Source of the DNA: Ectothiorhodospira shaposhnikovii
GTDB taxonomy: Bacteria > Pseudomonadota > Gammaproteobacteria > Ectothiorhodospirales > Ectothiorhodospiraceae
Assembly: GCF_022227765.1 (NCBI RefSeq)
Contig: NZ_JAJMLZ010000007.1
Span: 62,001 to 126,000, forward strand
DNA length: 64,000 bases
Reading direction: 5' to 3'
The notes beneath the pieces are model-generated. The model had not been told where the DNA came from. It saw nothing but the letters and a program-made list of their open reading frames with translations, and made no database searches. Both the position numbers and the translations under genes were made by a program. This document shows positions 44,736 through 52,552 of this stretch, piece after piece; the stretch's first letter is position 1, and each line of letters starts with the position of its first letter.

Positions 44736-45983
44736 ATGCCGAAAGTAGCCAAAGAACTTTCCGCGCTTGCTGTCCGGCGATTATCCAAACCAGGCCTGCA
44801 CGCCGTGGGTGGAGTCGCTGGACTGCTGCTGCGCATTTCAGACACCGGGGCGAAGTACTGGGTACTGCGCGCCACCATTGGCGGCAAGCGTCGGGACGTG
44901 GGCCTTGGCCCTTATCCCGAAATCGGCCTGGCTGAAGCCAGGGAGCAAGCCGCCGAAATGCGACACCAGGCCCGTAATGGTACAGACCCCATTGCAGAAC
45001 GCAATGAGAAACGCGAGGCCCTGCGGGCAGCGAACGCCAAGGCCTTGACCTTCGACCAGGCGGCAGACCGCTACCTGAAGGGCAAGGCTTCCGAGTTTCG
45101 CAACGCGAAGCACGCCAAACAGTGGCGGGCCACCCTGGACACCTACGCGTCCCCGGTCCTGGGCAAAATGGCCGTGGACCGGGTGGAGCTTGCCCACGTG
45201 CTCCAGGTGCTGGAGCCGATCTGGCACACCAAAACGGAGACCGCCAGCCGAGTACGCGGCCGCGTGGAGAAGGTGCTGGACTACGCCACGGTTTCCGGCT
45301 TCCGCGAAGGCGAGAACCCCGCGCGCTGGCGCGGGAACCTGGACGCCATCCTGCCAGCCCCGGCCAAGCTGAAGAAAGTTCAGCACCACCGCGCCGTGCC
45401 CTGGCAGGACATGCCCGCCTTCATGGAGGCCCTGCGCAAACGCCAGGCCCTGGCCGCCCGGGCGTTGGAGTTCCTGGTCCTGACCGCCGCCCGGTCCGGT
45501 GAAGTCCGGGGCGCCACCTGGGACGAAATCGACCTGCAGGCCAAGACCTGGACCGTTCCGGCGGAGCGGATGAAGGCCAGCCGGGAGCACGTGGTCCCGC
45601 TGCCGGATGATGCCGTGGCGCTGCTGGAGGCCCTGCCCCGCTTCGAGGGGACGCCCTACGTCTTCCCGGCAACCAAGGGCGGGCAGCTATCCGACATGGC
45701 GCTGTCTGCGCTGATGCGCCGCATGGAAGTGGACGCCACCCCCCACGGGTTCCGGTCCACGTTCCGCGACTGGGTATCAGAGACCACCGCCTACCCCCAC
45801 GAAGTGGCCGAAATGGCGCTGGCGCACACCATCCCCAGCGCCGTGGAACGGGCCTACCGTCGCGGCGATCTGCTGGCGAAGCGGTCCCGGCTGATGACCG
45901 AGTGGGCCGCGTTCCTGCGGGACGGTGCCCCGGCCGGTGGCGTGGTGCCCCTGAAGGGCAAGACAGCGGAGGGCCAGGCATGA
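44736..45983 (+). CDS. P4-type tyrosine integrase
   Basis: The protein has 415 residues from ATG 44736, preceded by GGCGGAG. The N-terminal DUF4102-type domain reads LSALAVRRLSKPGLHAVGGV; a SAM-like core-binding domain follows (about 105-195). The catalytic domain shows Arg in TAARSGEVRG, HGFRSTFRDW (His and Arg), LAH and the tyrosine in VERAYRRGD. It should integrate and excise the element at tRNA-Ser. Its stop overlaps the next gene (ATGA). Confidence 0.93.
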   Translation: MPKVAKELSALAVRRLSKPGLHAVGGVAGLLLRISDTGAKYWVLRATIGGKRRDVGLGPYPEIGLAEAREQAAEMRHQARNGTDPIAERNEKREALRAANAKALTFDQAADRYLKGKASEFRNAKHAKQWRATLDTYASPVLGKMAVDRVELAHVLQVLEPIWHTKTETASRVRGRVEKVLDYATVSGFREGENPARWRGNLDAILPAPAKLKKVQHHRAVPWQDMPAFMEALRKRQALAARALEFLVLTAARSGEVRGATWDEIDLQAKTWTVPAERMKASREHVVPLPDDAVALLEALPRFEGTPYVFPATKGGQLSDMALSALMRRMEVDATPHGFRSTFRDWVSETTAYPHEVAEMALAHTIPSAVERAYRRGDLLAKRSRLMTEWAAFLRDGAPAGGVVPLKGKTAEGQA

Positions 45984-46720
45984 ACACCGACCAGACCCTG
46001 CGGGCCTTGCACGCGGTCCACGCCGTGGCATCCGAAGCCCGGCAAGGCGCCAGCCCGGCCACCCTGGCCGATGCACTGGCCCTGGCCGTGGAGCGCCTGG
46101 CCGGCCCGTTGGAGGCTGCCGGAGTGACGCGGGACCAGGTGGCCGCGGCCTTCGCTGTCACTACCGTGGAGGACGCCCACGGACCCCGCCCGACAGTGGC
46201 TCGCGCCCGTCCGACCGTGGCCGCCGATGACAACGGCCAGCCGGTGGCCGTGCCCGCCTGGCGCCCTGCCGATGACGCCCAGGACCGGGTCGGCAGATTG
46301 CTGGCCGCGCTGCTGTACCTGGAGGCCATGGCCGCCATCGGTGAAGCCCTGCCGGCCGGTACCGCCGCCTACCTGGACACCACCGCCAGGCAGTTGGAGC
46401 GGCGTCTGGAACAGTTCAGGGGGGACCGACTGGGCCAGGCCCGACGCGGGAGCGCCAGCAAGGGCAAGCGGAAAGCCAGCAAGCCATGGGCAGAACTTGC
46501 ACGGGAGCTGCTGGAGGCCCACCCGGGCGTCCCGGTTCGCGAGCACTGGGACACCTTCCCGGATGCTGAGGAAGCCGGGGATGACCCGACCTTCGGCCCC
46601 TGGATTATCTACCGTGACGGGACCGAGCTTGTGGCCGTTGACGACCGCAACGGCAAGCAATGTTCCCTGTCCTTTTCGGGCTTTGAAAAAGCGATAGCCC
46701 GAGCCAGAAAAAGCGCATAA
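45980..46720 (+). CDS. Satellite protein of unknown function next to integrase
   Basis: The protein has 246 residues from ATG 45980, overlapping the integrase stop. The N-terminal 60 residues are Ala-rich helix (LADALALAVERLAGPLEAAG), a middle helical region includes LAALLYLEAMAAIGEAL, and a basic Lys/Arg/Ser linker (about 155-165) leads to a compact C-terminal domain with WIIYRDGTELVAVDDRNGKQ. I do not recognise the family. Coupling to the integrase suggests a role in excision or early control. Confidence 0.65.
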   Translation: MNTDQTLRALHAVHAVASEARQGASPATLADALALAVERLAGPLEAAGVTRDQVAAAFAVTTVEDAHGPRPTVARARPTVAADDNGQPVAVPAWRPADDAQDRVGRLLAALLYLEAMAAIGEALPAGTAAYLDTTARQLERRLEQFRGDRLGQARRGSASKGKRKASKPWAELARELLEAHPGVPVREHWDTFPDAEEAGDDPTFGPWIIYRDGTELVAVDDRNGKQCSLSFSGFEKAIARARKSA

Positions 46721-46726
46721 CCCCCG

Positions 46727-46752
46727 CCGGACAAACACGGCTTTTGTCCGGT
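46727..46752. repeat. Inverted repeat before the alpA-like gene
   Basis: CCGGACAAA and TTTGTCCGG, separated by a short spacer, form a strong palindrome 60 bp upstream of the AlpA-like start. No T-run follows in either direction, so an operator or excisionase site is more likely than a terminator. Confidence 0.5.
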
Positions 46753-46813
46753 AGCCCCACCGTAGTCTGCCCCCATCGCCGCCGCACTGGTGGCTCCAAC
46801 GATGGAGGCAACC

Positions 46814-47023
46814 ATGACCGAACAAGCATATTTGACCGATGTGGACCTGGCCCGCCGCTTCGCGGTGAGCCGCGTCACGATCTGGCGCTGGTCTGGCGCC
46901 GGGAAGTTCCCCAAGCCTGTACGACTGGGCGCGAATTGCAGCCGCTGGCGCAAGGCTGAAGTAGAGGCCTGGGAGGCCGCCCGCCTTGGCGAAGACCGCC
47001 CCGTTGCGGAAGGGGTGGAGTAA
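46814..47023 (+). CDS. AlpA-family regulator/excisionase
   Basis: The protein has 69 residues from ATG 46814. A MerR/AlpA-type winged helix fills it: LTDVDLARRFAVSRVTIWRW, then GKFPKPVRLG and WRKAEVEAWEAAR. AlpA proteins act as transcription activators of satellite genes or as excisionases. The stop overlaps the next start (TAATG). Confidence 0.88.
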   Translation: MTEQAYLTDVDLARRFAVSRVTIWRWSGAGKFPKPVRLGANCSRWRKAEVEAWEAARLGEDRPVAEGVE

Positions 47024-47286
47024 TGCGCGCCCGGAACGCTGCTGTGAGGGGCAGCGCCGGGCAGCGCACGGGAGACAGCAAGACCAACCGCACCACCGGC
47101 CCGCTGACCCTGGACCAAGTGGCCCGCCGCCATGGCGTGCCCCTGGCAGTCATGGGCCAGGCACTACTGGCCGGGAAAGGCCCCCGCCACCAGGTTGTCC
47201 AGGGCGCGGTACTGGTGACCGTGGCCGATGCCGACGCATGGGCGGCCGCCTTCCCGTTGACAGCATGGAGGGCACGCCATGGCTGA
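47023..47286 (+). CDS. Small satellite protein, possible DNA-binding
   Basis: An 87-residue, basic N-terminus followed by a helix-turn-helix-like segment (LTLDQVARRHGVPLAVMGQAL). Overlaps both neighbours (1 nt with alpA-like, 8 nt with rep). The family is not recognised. Confidence 0.6.
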   Translation: MRARNAAVRGSAGQRTGDSKTNRTTGPLTLDQVARRHGVPLAVMGQALLAGKGPRHQVVQGAVLVTVADADAWAAAFPLTAWRARHG

Positions 47287-48418
47287 CGAACAAGAACGCT
47301 ACGTGCCCGCCTTCGCCGTGGTTCCGCTGGACGTATTGCGCGCCCCAGAACTGAGCCGCCGCGAACTTCAGGTGCTGGGCATCCTGTATGCCTACGCGCG
47401 TGGGAAGGACCAGGGGTGGCCAAGTCGGGAGACGCTGGCGGACTTGCTGGACACCGACCGGGGCAACGTTCGCCAGGTTCTGCGGAGCCTGGAGAAAAAG
47501 GGCTTTGTGATCAGCACGCCCGGCCGTGGCGCGGGCAACCTGACCCGCTACCGGCTGACCGTTCGCGTACCCGCCGAAGGCGAAGCCAAAGGGGCACCCG
47601 GCAACCCCTTAAAAGGGGTGGCCCACAACCCCTTTCCACCCGAGAAAAAGGGGTGGAATCGGACCGAAAAAGGGGTGATTTTGACCCCGAAAAGGGGTGA
47701 AAACGACCCGAAAAAGGGGTGGCCCAGCACCCCCGAAGGGAACGAAGGGAACAGAAAGGAACATGAAGGGAACACCCCCCATACCCCCCTGGCCGATGAA
47801 TCGACCGCCGGCGGACCGGACCAGGACCTGCTGGGCGCACCCCTGACGGGGGCCCCTTCGGGCTCACGCCCGAAGCCGTCCAAGGGTGGCGATTACCCGG
47901 AGGCCTTCGAGCGCCTGTGGGAAGCCCGGCCACGCCGTGCTGGTGGCGACCCGAAGCCCGCCGCCTTCCGTGCCTGGCGAGCCCGAATCCAGGAGGGGCG
48001 GATCACCGAGGAACAGGCGCACGCCAAGGTGCTGGAGTACCGGCGCTACTGCGAGGGCACCGGGAAGGTGGGGACCGAAACCGTCCAACAGCTTGCAACC
48101 TTCTTCGGGCCGGTCAAGGAGGGATACCGCCAGGAATGGGCACTGCCGAAACCGGCCGGGCTTTCAGGGCAGCCGAACAGCTACCAGGGCCTGACCGCCA
48201 AGGACTATGGCCAGACCCGCGCGGGCATCCTGGACGACGCCACCCCGCCGGCACGCAACGGCAACCGAGACGCCAGCGGCAACGCGGGCCAGGTCAACCA
48301 CGCCAGCAAGCGCACCACGGACCCGAACACCACCGCCCACCGCTGGGGACGGGGCACCCACGCCGGCATTCTCGCGGACGCCGTGGAAAGCGACCAGGGA
48401 GGGCCGGGCCATGAGTAA
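47279..48418 (+). CDS. Replication initiator-like protein with internal origin (lambda O type)
   Basis: A 379-residue protein. Residues 10-95 are a winged helix like that of phage replication proteins (FAVVPLDVLRAPELSRRELQ, then WPSRETLADLLDTDRGNVRQ). A charged, flexible middle (about 105-200) is encoded by tandem DNA repeats. Residues about 203-275 form a conserved domain (YPEAFERLWEARPRRAGGDP, then VQQLATFFGPVKEGYR) seen in phage replisome organisers. As in lambda O, iterons lie inside the gene, so the protein probably binds its own coding sequence to start replication. It likely recruits a host helicase. Confidence 0.75.
   Translation: MADEQERYVPAFAVVPLDVLRAPELSRRELQVLGILYAYARGKDQGWPSRETLADLLDTDRGNVRQVLRSLEKKGFVISTPGRGAGNLTRYRLTVRVPAEGEAKGAPGNPLKGVAHNPFPPEKKGWNRTEKGVILTPKRGENDPKKGWPSTPEGNEGNRKEHEGNTPHTPLADESTAGGPDQDLLGAPLTGAPSGSRPKPSKGGDYPEAFERLWEARPRRAGGDPKPAAFRAWRARIQEGRITEEQAHAKVLEYRRYCEGTGKVGTETVQQLATFFGPVKEGYRQEWALPKPAGLSGQPNSYQGLTAKDYGQTRAGILDDATPPARNGNRDASGNAGQVNHASKRTTDPNTTAHRWGRGTHAGILADAVESDQGGPGHE
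47604..47722 (+). repeat. Iteron array, putative replication origin
   Basis: AAAAGGGGTG occurs five times in direct orientation at 47611, 47646, 47668, 47690 and 47712. The last four are spaced exactly 22 bp apart, two helical turns, so all lie on the same face of DNA. An inverted relative (CAACCCCTTTCC, 47626-47637) and a palindrome (ACCCCTT-AA-AAGGGGT, 47604-47619) fall within the first gap. Spacing of this kind is diagnostic of iteron origins. Confidence 0.8.
47735..47773 (+). repeat. Short tandem repeats next to the iterons
   Basis: GAAGGGAAC appears at 47735, 47744 and 47765, with a one-base variant (GAAAGGAAC) at 47754. They encode EGNEGN and HEGN in the initiator linker. They may be extra protein-binding sites or simple slippage repeats. 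Confidence 0.55.
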
Positions 48419-48767
48419 GCACCACGTAGACCCCGAGGCCCTGGCCGTGCCCGTTGAAGCGTTCGAGACCTGGCTGGCCACCATGGAGGACACCGCCTGG
48501 GACCAGCGGGACCCGGTGGAGCGTGCCGCCATGCTTGCCGAGTTCGAGCACCCCGCCACCCGTCGCTTGCTGTTCGCCGCCTTCATGGCTGGCGCGCACG
48601 CCGCCCGAAAGCCTGCCCGACTGCAAGCCCTGCGGGAGGCTGCCGAAGCCGCAAACCGGGGCGCCTTCAATGGCGAAGCGGTCCTGGCCGTGGTGCGCCT
48701 AGTGTTCGAGGCGCAAGCCACCGCCCCCGGCACCGATTCACCCACCACCACGGAGGCCACCCAATGA
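48411..48767 (+). CDS. Satellite hypothetical protein (118 aa)
   Basis: Starts at ATG 48411, overlapping the rep stop by 8 nt. Helical and Ala-rich, with VEAFETWLATMEDTAWDQRD and a second helix LLFAAFMAGAHAARKPARL. No recognised family. The tight overlaps on both sides place it in the same operon as rep. Confidence 0.6.
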   Translation: MSKHHVDPEALAVPVEAFETWLATMEDTAWDQRDPVERAAMLAEFEHPATRRLLFAAFMAGAHAARKPARLQALREAAEAANRGAFNGEAVLAVVRLVFEAQATAPGTDSPTTTEATQ

Positions 48768-48973
48768 GCACCGACTACCTGACCGAACAGTGCGGGCCCG
48801 GCGCCCGTCACAATCCCGACCAGGCACCGCCGGCAAGGGACCGCCGCCGGCCCTGGCGACACTCGCACCCGGTGGAACAGTCACGGCCTGCGGACCCCGA
48901 GACCGCGCGCCGCCACCTGGCCGAGCTGCGGGCAATGCTGGCGGAGCCGGGAGACGGAGGGCCAGCGCAATGA
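48764..48973 (+). CDS. Satellite hypothetical protein (69 aa)
   Basis: Starts in an ATGA overlap with the preceding gene. Polar, Arg- and Pro-rich, with one C-terminal helix (TARRHLAELRAMLAEP). Coding status rests on the unbroken chain of overlapping starts; function unknown. Confidence 0.5.
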   Translation: MSTDYLTEQCGPGARHNPDQAPPARDRRRPWRHSHPVEQSRPADPETARRHLAELRAMLAEPGDGGPAQ

Positions 48974-49188
48974 CGCCCAGCGAGGCCAGGCGCCGCGCCC
49001 GCGCCATTCGAGCCACGGCCCGGTCCGCTGGCCGAGTGGTGGTGGTCCAGGACGGGGACGGCCGCCTGCACGCCATGCCAGGCCGCGCCGACCTGGTGGG
49101 CTGCTACGACGCCTGCGCCGATCTGGAGGCGCTGGCGGCCGACCTGCTGTTCCTGGCAGGCCAGGGCAAGGCCACGCGGAAGGGCTGA
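48970..49188 (+). CDS. Satellite hypothetical protein (72 aa)
   Basis: Starts at ATG 48970, again ATGA-overlapped. A basic N-terminal helix (SEARRRARAIRATARS) is followed by a beta hairpin (RVVVVQDGDGRLHAMP) and a helix LEALAADLLFLAGQ. The shape suggests a small nucleic-acid-binding protein; no family recognised. Confidence 0.55.
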   Translation: MTPSEARRRARAIRATARSAGRVVVVQDGDGRLHAMPGRADLVGCYDACADLEALAADLLFLAGQGKATRKG

Positions 49189-49191
49189 ACC

Positions 49192-49767
49192 GTGACCCGG
49201 GCCGCCCCCACGAACCACCACGACAACGACCAGGGCGCCGTCGCGGCCCTGCGGCGGGTGGTGGCCGTGCGGGAGCGCCTGGAGTCTGGGCAAGCCCTCC
49301 CCGATGACTTGGCCGCTTGGCTGGCGGAATCCCTGCGGGCCATCGAGGCCGGATCCGAACCGGCGGCTGCGCTGGGGTTGGCGCTGGCACCGGGTGAGGA
49401 ATCACCGCACCGGACCTTGGCCCGGGAACGGCGGGACGCGTTCCTGGCGGCTGCATTGTTTGCCACTGAAGGCGCCACCCCATGGGCGCGCGCCCGGGGC
49501 TTGGCTGACGCGGTGCGGGACTTCCAGGGGCGGCAGTGGCCGCGCTGGCAGTCCAGGCCTGAACCACCAGGCCATGCCAGCGGACAACGGCGGGCGCTGT
49601 TCTACGCGGCACGCGCCGCCCACGCGGCCGGGCTGGAACTGCCAGGCAGCGCCAAGGCTCTGGCCGCCATGGTGGGCCGTGGAAATCAACCCCCCGTTTT
49701 CACTTCCACGCCCGGGCGCTGTACTACCCCTGAGCACACCACCAGCCAGACGGAGGCGACCCCATGA
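49192..49767 (+). CDS. Satellite hypothetical protein (191 aa)
   Basis: Starts with GTG 49192, three bases after the previous stop. Mostly helical (AVAALRRVVAVRERLESGQA, RALFYAARAAHAAGLELPG) with a polar C-terminal tail. No motif that identifies function. Its stop overlaps the next ATG (ATGA). Confidence 0.6.
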   Translation: MTRAAPTNHHDNDQGAVAALRRVVAVRERLESGQALPDDLAAWLAESLRAIEAGSEPAAALGLALAPGEESPHRTLARERRDAFLAAALFATEGATPWARARGLADAVRDFQGRQWPRWQSRPEPPGHASGQRRALFYAARAAHAAGLELPGSAKALAAMVGRGNQPPVFTSTPGRCTTPEHTTSQTEATP

Positions 49768-50237
49768 AATTGCGAATCCCCGACCAGTTCCGGGTGAGCG
49801 CGGAGGCGATGCAGAAAGCCACCACCCGCACACCCCGCACCAACCCCGAGCGCCCCGCGTTCGACGAAGACAAGCTGCTGCGCCTGGTAGGCAAAGCGGA
49901 CCGGCTGCACCACGCGCACCAGGCACTGACCGAGCAGCGCGAGCAAGCCCTGCAGCGCCTGCGCGAACTGGAACGCCGGGCCGCGTGGCTGGACCAGCGC
50001 GGCGCCGCGATGGGTACCGATGCCGAGGCCGGAGAGTTCAACCAGGCCGAAGCCGAGCGCCTGGAATCTGACATCGACCGGGCAGCCCGCGAGTTCGAGC
50101 GCCTGGACCAGACCTGGGAGCAAAGCCGCGCCGAATACCGCGAAGCCCGGGCCTTGGCGTCCCGCCTGGAAGAGTTCGCCCGCCATGAGCTTGGGTGGAC
50201 CCGTCCCGGTGAACCCGAAAAGCACGCGACCACGTAA
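49764..50237 (+). CDS. Satellite coiled-coil protein (157 aa)
   Basis: Most of the protein from about residue 38 to 145 is a charged coiled coil (LTEQREQALQRLRELERRAA, EAERLESDIDRAAREFERLD). Such proteins in phages serve as scaffolds or regulators; here no assignment is possible. Ends 14 nt before the next coiled-coil gene. Confidence 0.65.
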   Translation: MKLRIPDQFRVSAEAMQKATTRTPRTNPERPAFDEDKLLRLVGKADRLHHAHQALTEQREQALQRLRELERRAAWLDQRGAAMGTDAEAGEFNQAEAERLESDIDRAAREFERLDQTWEQSRAEYREARALASRLEEFARHELGWTRPGEPEKHATT

Positions 50238-50251
50238 CGGAGGCCCCTACG

Positions 50252-50815
50252 ATGACCACGAAGAAGAAACCCGGAGCCCTGCAGGGCATGTTCACCAACG
50301 CTGCCGAGAAGGCACGCCAGGCGGTCCAAGACGTGCGCCAGCAAATCACCGAGACCCGCCGGGAGCGTGACGCCTTGGCCGTTGCACCGCTGACCAAGGC
50401 AGAAGCTGCCGACCGGATCCAGGCCTGGCTGGACGCTGAAGCGAAGCGGGCCCGCCTTGACCTGGTGGCCGGGGAGTTCGCCGCACCTGGCCGTGGCCCT
50501 GGCCACCCCTTCCGCGTCCCGGTGCGAGCCGGTGAACAGCGGTCCGCCGACCTGGGCCCGGTGCTGGCCGCGCTATTCAGTGACCAGGTGAAGGCCGCGA
50601 TCCTAGACGCGCTGCCCGCTGATGCTGACGCCATCCCGATGGCTGACCGCCCCGGCCGCCTGGCCGAACTGGACGCCCGCGTGCGGGAGCTGGAAGCGGA
50701 GGAAGAACGCCTGATCGAGGAAGCCGAGGCCGCCGGGGTGGAGATCACCCGCCGACCCGACGCAAGCCCGGAAGCGATCCTCGCGGTTGAATGGCCCGAG
50801 GCTGCGGAAGCCTGA
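50252..50815 (+). CDS. Satellite hypothetical protein (187 aa)
   Basis: Starts ATG 50252 after a GGAGG-like site. Basic N-terminus (TTKKKPGALQGMF), helix-rich first 60 residues, a central compact domain and a C-terminal coiled segment (LAELDARVRELEAEEERLIE). With the gene before it, it could form a scaffold-like pair. Family unknown. Confidence 0.62.
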   Translation: MTTKKKPGALQGMFTNAAEKARQAVQDVRQQITETRRERDALAVAPLTKAEAADRIQAWLDAEAKRARLDLVAGEFAAPGRGPGHPFRVPVRAGEQRSADLGPVLAALFSDQVKAAILDALPADADAIPMADRPGRLAELDARVRELEAEEERLIEEAEAAGVEITRRPDASPEAILAVEWPEAAEA

Positions 50816-50870
50816 CCCACGGCAGGGGTGGCCCCGGCTGCCCCACCGTCACCACTTGGAGGACCAGACC

Positions 50871-51263
50871 ATGAACACGCCAACAAACTGGGCAGGCATG
50901 TTGCCCCGAACCCCGAGACAGCGACCGCAAGCGCAGACCACCACCGGCACCCCCGCCACGCCTTCCACCAGCAATGCCGGTGGCGGTTTCGATGCCTTAG
51001 CCGCCCGGACATACCGGGCCCGCCAGGAAATGGCACACGGAGCTTCTGTGGGCGCGACAGAGCCAAGCGCACCCATTGCCACGGGAGCCGACCAGGGCCA
51101 GGCCCTGGCGAACCTGGCGGCCAGAACGTACCAGCGCCGGGCGGCAGACCGTGCCGCGTTCCGCGAACGTGCCGCCGATGATGCCTTTCGCCTGGCAACG
51201 GAGCGCGGCCCGGACGGGGGGCGGGGGACCCTGGGGCCAGGGATGAGCCCTGCGGGGCGTTGA
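50871..51263 (+). CDS. Satellite hypothetical protein (130 aa) with internal repeat
   Basis: Starts at ATG 50871 after TTGGAGGA. A disordered Thr/Pro-rich first third leads to two copies of LAARTYxxR (residues about 44-51 and 83-90). The C-terminus is Gly-rich. The repeat suggests two equal binding helices. Unknown family. Confidence 0.55.
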   Translation: MNTPTNWAGMLPRTPRQRPQAQTTTGTPATPSTSNAGGGFDALAARTYRARQEMAHGASVGATEPSAPIATGADQGQALANLAARTYQRRAADRAAFRERAADDAFRLATERGPDGGRGTLGPGMSPAGR

Positions 51264-51270
51264 GGCGCGA

Positions 51271-51280
51271 TTTAGCTAAA
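51271..51280. promoter_or_regulatory. AT-rich palindrome upstream of terS
   Basis: TTTAGCTAAA, a perfect 10-bp palindrome, opens a short AT-rich pocket (51270-51305) unlike the GC-rich sequence around it. It lies 54 bp before the terminase small subunit gene and could be a promoter or operator, or part of a packaging site. Confidence 0.4.
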
Positions 51281-51333
51281 AAATATGGACCTCAAAAAAT
51301 GGCTGTAGGTTGTTGTTCCAAGGGGGTTATCTG

Positions 51334-51948
51334 ATGGGGCTGAAGCTGAGCAAGACCGACCTGGCGGCAGCCTTGGACGTGTCGGTGAACACCGTCACGA
51401 ACTGGCAGCAACGCGGATGCCCCGTGGAGGGACACGGCGGCAACGGCCGCCGGTATTCGTTCGATCTGGCAGACGTGGTGGGCTGGCTCACTGCCCGCCC
51501 CGGAAGCGGTGCCAGCGAGACAGCCGAAGCGGAGGCCGAAGCCCGCGCCAGCCTGGCCCGGGAGCGGGCAGAGCTGATGCGCATACGCCGCCAGCGCGGC
51601 GCCCTGGAGCTGGAGCGGGAACGCGGGGACCTGGTACCGAAACGCGCCGCCATGCAGGCAGCGGCACACGCGGCCGCCATCCAGCGGGAGGCCATGCTGC
51701 GGGTGCCGTACCGGCTGGCCCCGATGGTGGCCGGTATGGACCAGCGCGAGGCCTTCCTGGTGCTGACCGATGAAATCCGGGTGGCCATGGAGTCCGCGGC
51801 CAAAGCTATGGCGAAGCCAAAGACCGGCCCGGACGGCCACCCGCTGGCGGACCTGGGGGAGCTTGGCGGCTACCCGGACGACCAAGACTTGGAGACCTTC
51901 GGCAGCCTGCCGGAGCTGGAACAACTGGAGGGCACGAACGATGACTGA
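51334..51948 (+). CDS. Terminase small subunit, Nu1-like
   Basis: The protein has 204 residues from ATG 51334 with AGGGGG upstream. An N-terminal winged helix (LSKTDLAAALDVSVNTVTNW, RRYSFDLADVVGWL) is followed by a long Arg/Glu helix (ARERAELMRIRRQRGALELE) and EREAML-type packaging-protein helices, as in phage Nu1/DNA-packaging proteins. Small terminases recognise the DNA to be packaged. A small subunit without a large one is the satellite strategy of redirecting a helper phage's packaging motor. Confidence 0.82.
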   Translation: MGLKLSKTDLAAALDVSVNTVTNWQQRGCPVEGHGGNGRRYSFDLADVVGWLTARPGSGASETAEAEAEARASLARERAELMRIRRQRGALELERERGDLVPKRAAMQAAAHAAAIQREAMLRVPYRLAPMVAGMDQREAFLVLTDEIRVAMESAAKAMAKPKTGPDGHPLADLGELGGYPDDQDLETFGSLPELEQLEGTNDD

Positions 51949-52261
51949 ACGGGAGCCTTTGCGGCTGGTGATGAACATTGCCGCCGAAGACCGGGACGAA
52001 AACATGGCGGACCTGCTGGGCGCCTGGCGCCGGGGCTACACGCCACCGCCGCGCAACCTGACCGGCGCCGAAGTGTTGGCCAGGCTGCAAGCCCGGATCA
52101 TCAACGCCAGCGACCACGAATTGCAGGCCTTGGCGGCCCTGATCCACGAAGACCCGATGGCGGCCCGGTTGCGCCTGCTGGATGCCATCCAAGACACCGA
52201 GACGGCGGCCAGGAAGGCGGCCGCACAGACCGACCGTTGCATGGCGGCGGTGGCGGGATAG
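51941..52261 (+). CDS. Satellite hypothetical protein after terS (106 aa)
   Basis: Starts at ATG 51941, overlapping terS by 8 nt. An N-terminal segment (LRLVMNIAAEDRDENMADLL) and several helices, no known motif. Its coupling to terS suggests a packaging-related helper. It is the last gene of the plus-strand operon. Confidence 0.6.
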   Translation: MTEREPLRLVMNIAAEDRDENMADLLGAWRRGYTPPPRNLTGAEVLARLQARIINASDHELQALAALIHEDPMAARLRLLDAIQDTETAARKAAAQTDRCMAAVAG

Positions 52262-52376
52262 AACCAGGCGGCAGCCGGTCCCGCCCCCTGCGGGGGAGTA
52301 GTGCCCCCCGCTGGTTTCCTCCCGGTTGCCGCCACCCGATAGGGGGAGAGTTTGGTTGCTTCGACCCCCTCACCTT

Positions 52377-52413
52377 GCCCGCCCCGGCTGCTGTCCGGTG
52401 GCGGGCTTTTTTT
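52377..52413 (+). terminator. Terminator of the satellite operon
   Basis: GCCCGCC and GGCGGGC form a 7-bp GC stem followed by seven T. It lies in the 291-bp gap between the terS operon and the convergent restriction genes. The remainder of the gap has a GC-rich inverted repeat (GGGCCGG ... GGGGCCGGCCC, about 52513-52542) and no gene that I can see. Confidence 0.85.
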
Positions 52414-52552
52414 CGTCCTGCTGGACCGTGGACGCCACCACTAGAACACGCGACGATAACCCCGGCGGTGGTGTCGGCAAACCCTCACGCCGGCGGCGGG
52501 CCACTGCCACCAGGGCCGGTTCCCTTAACGGGGCCGGCCCAACCTTTAAGCT

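Noticed and set aside
47611-47721. CRISPR-like array in the replication gene
   Set aside because: The repeats are 10-12 bp with 22-bp period, lie in a coding sequence, and have no cas genes nearby. Iterons explain them better.
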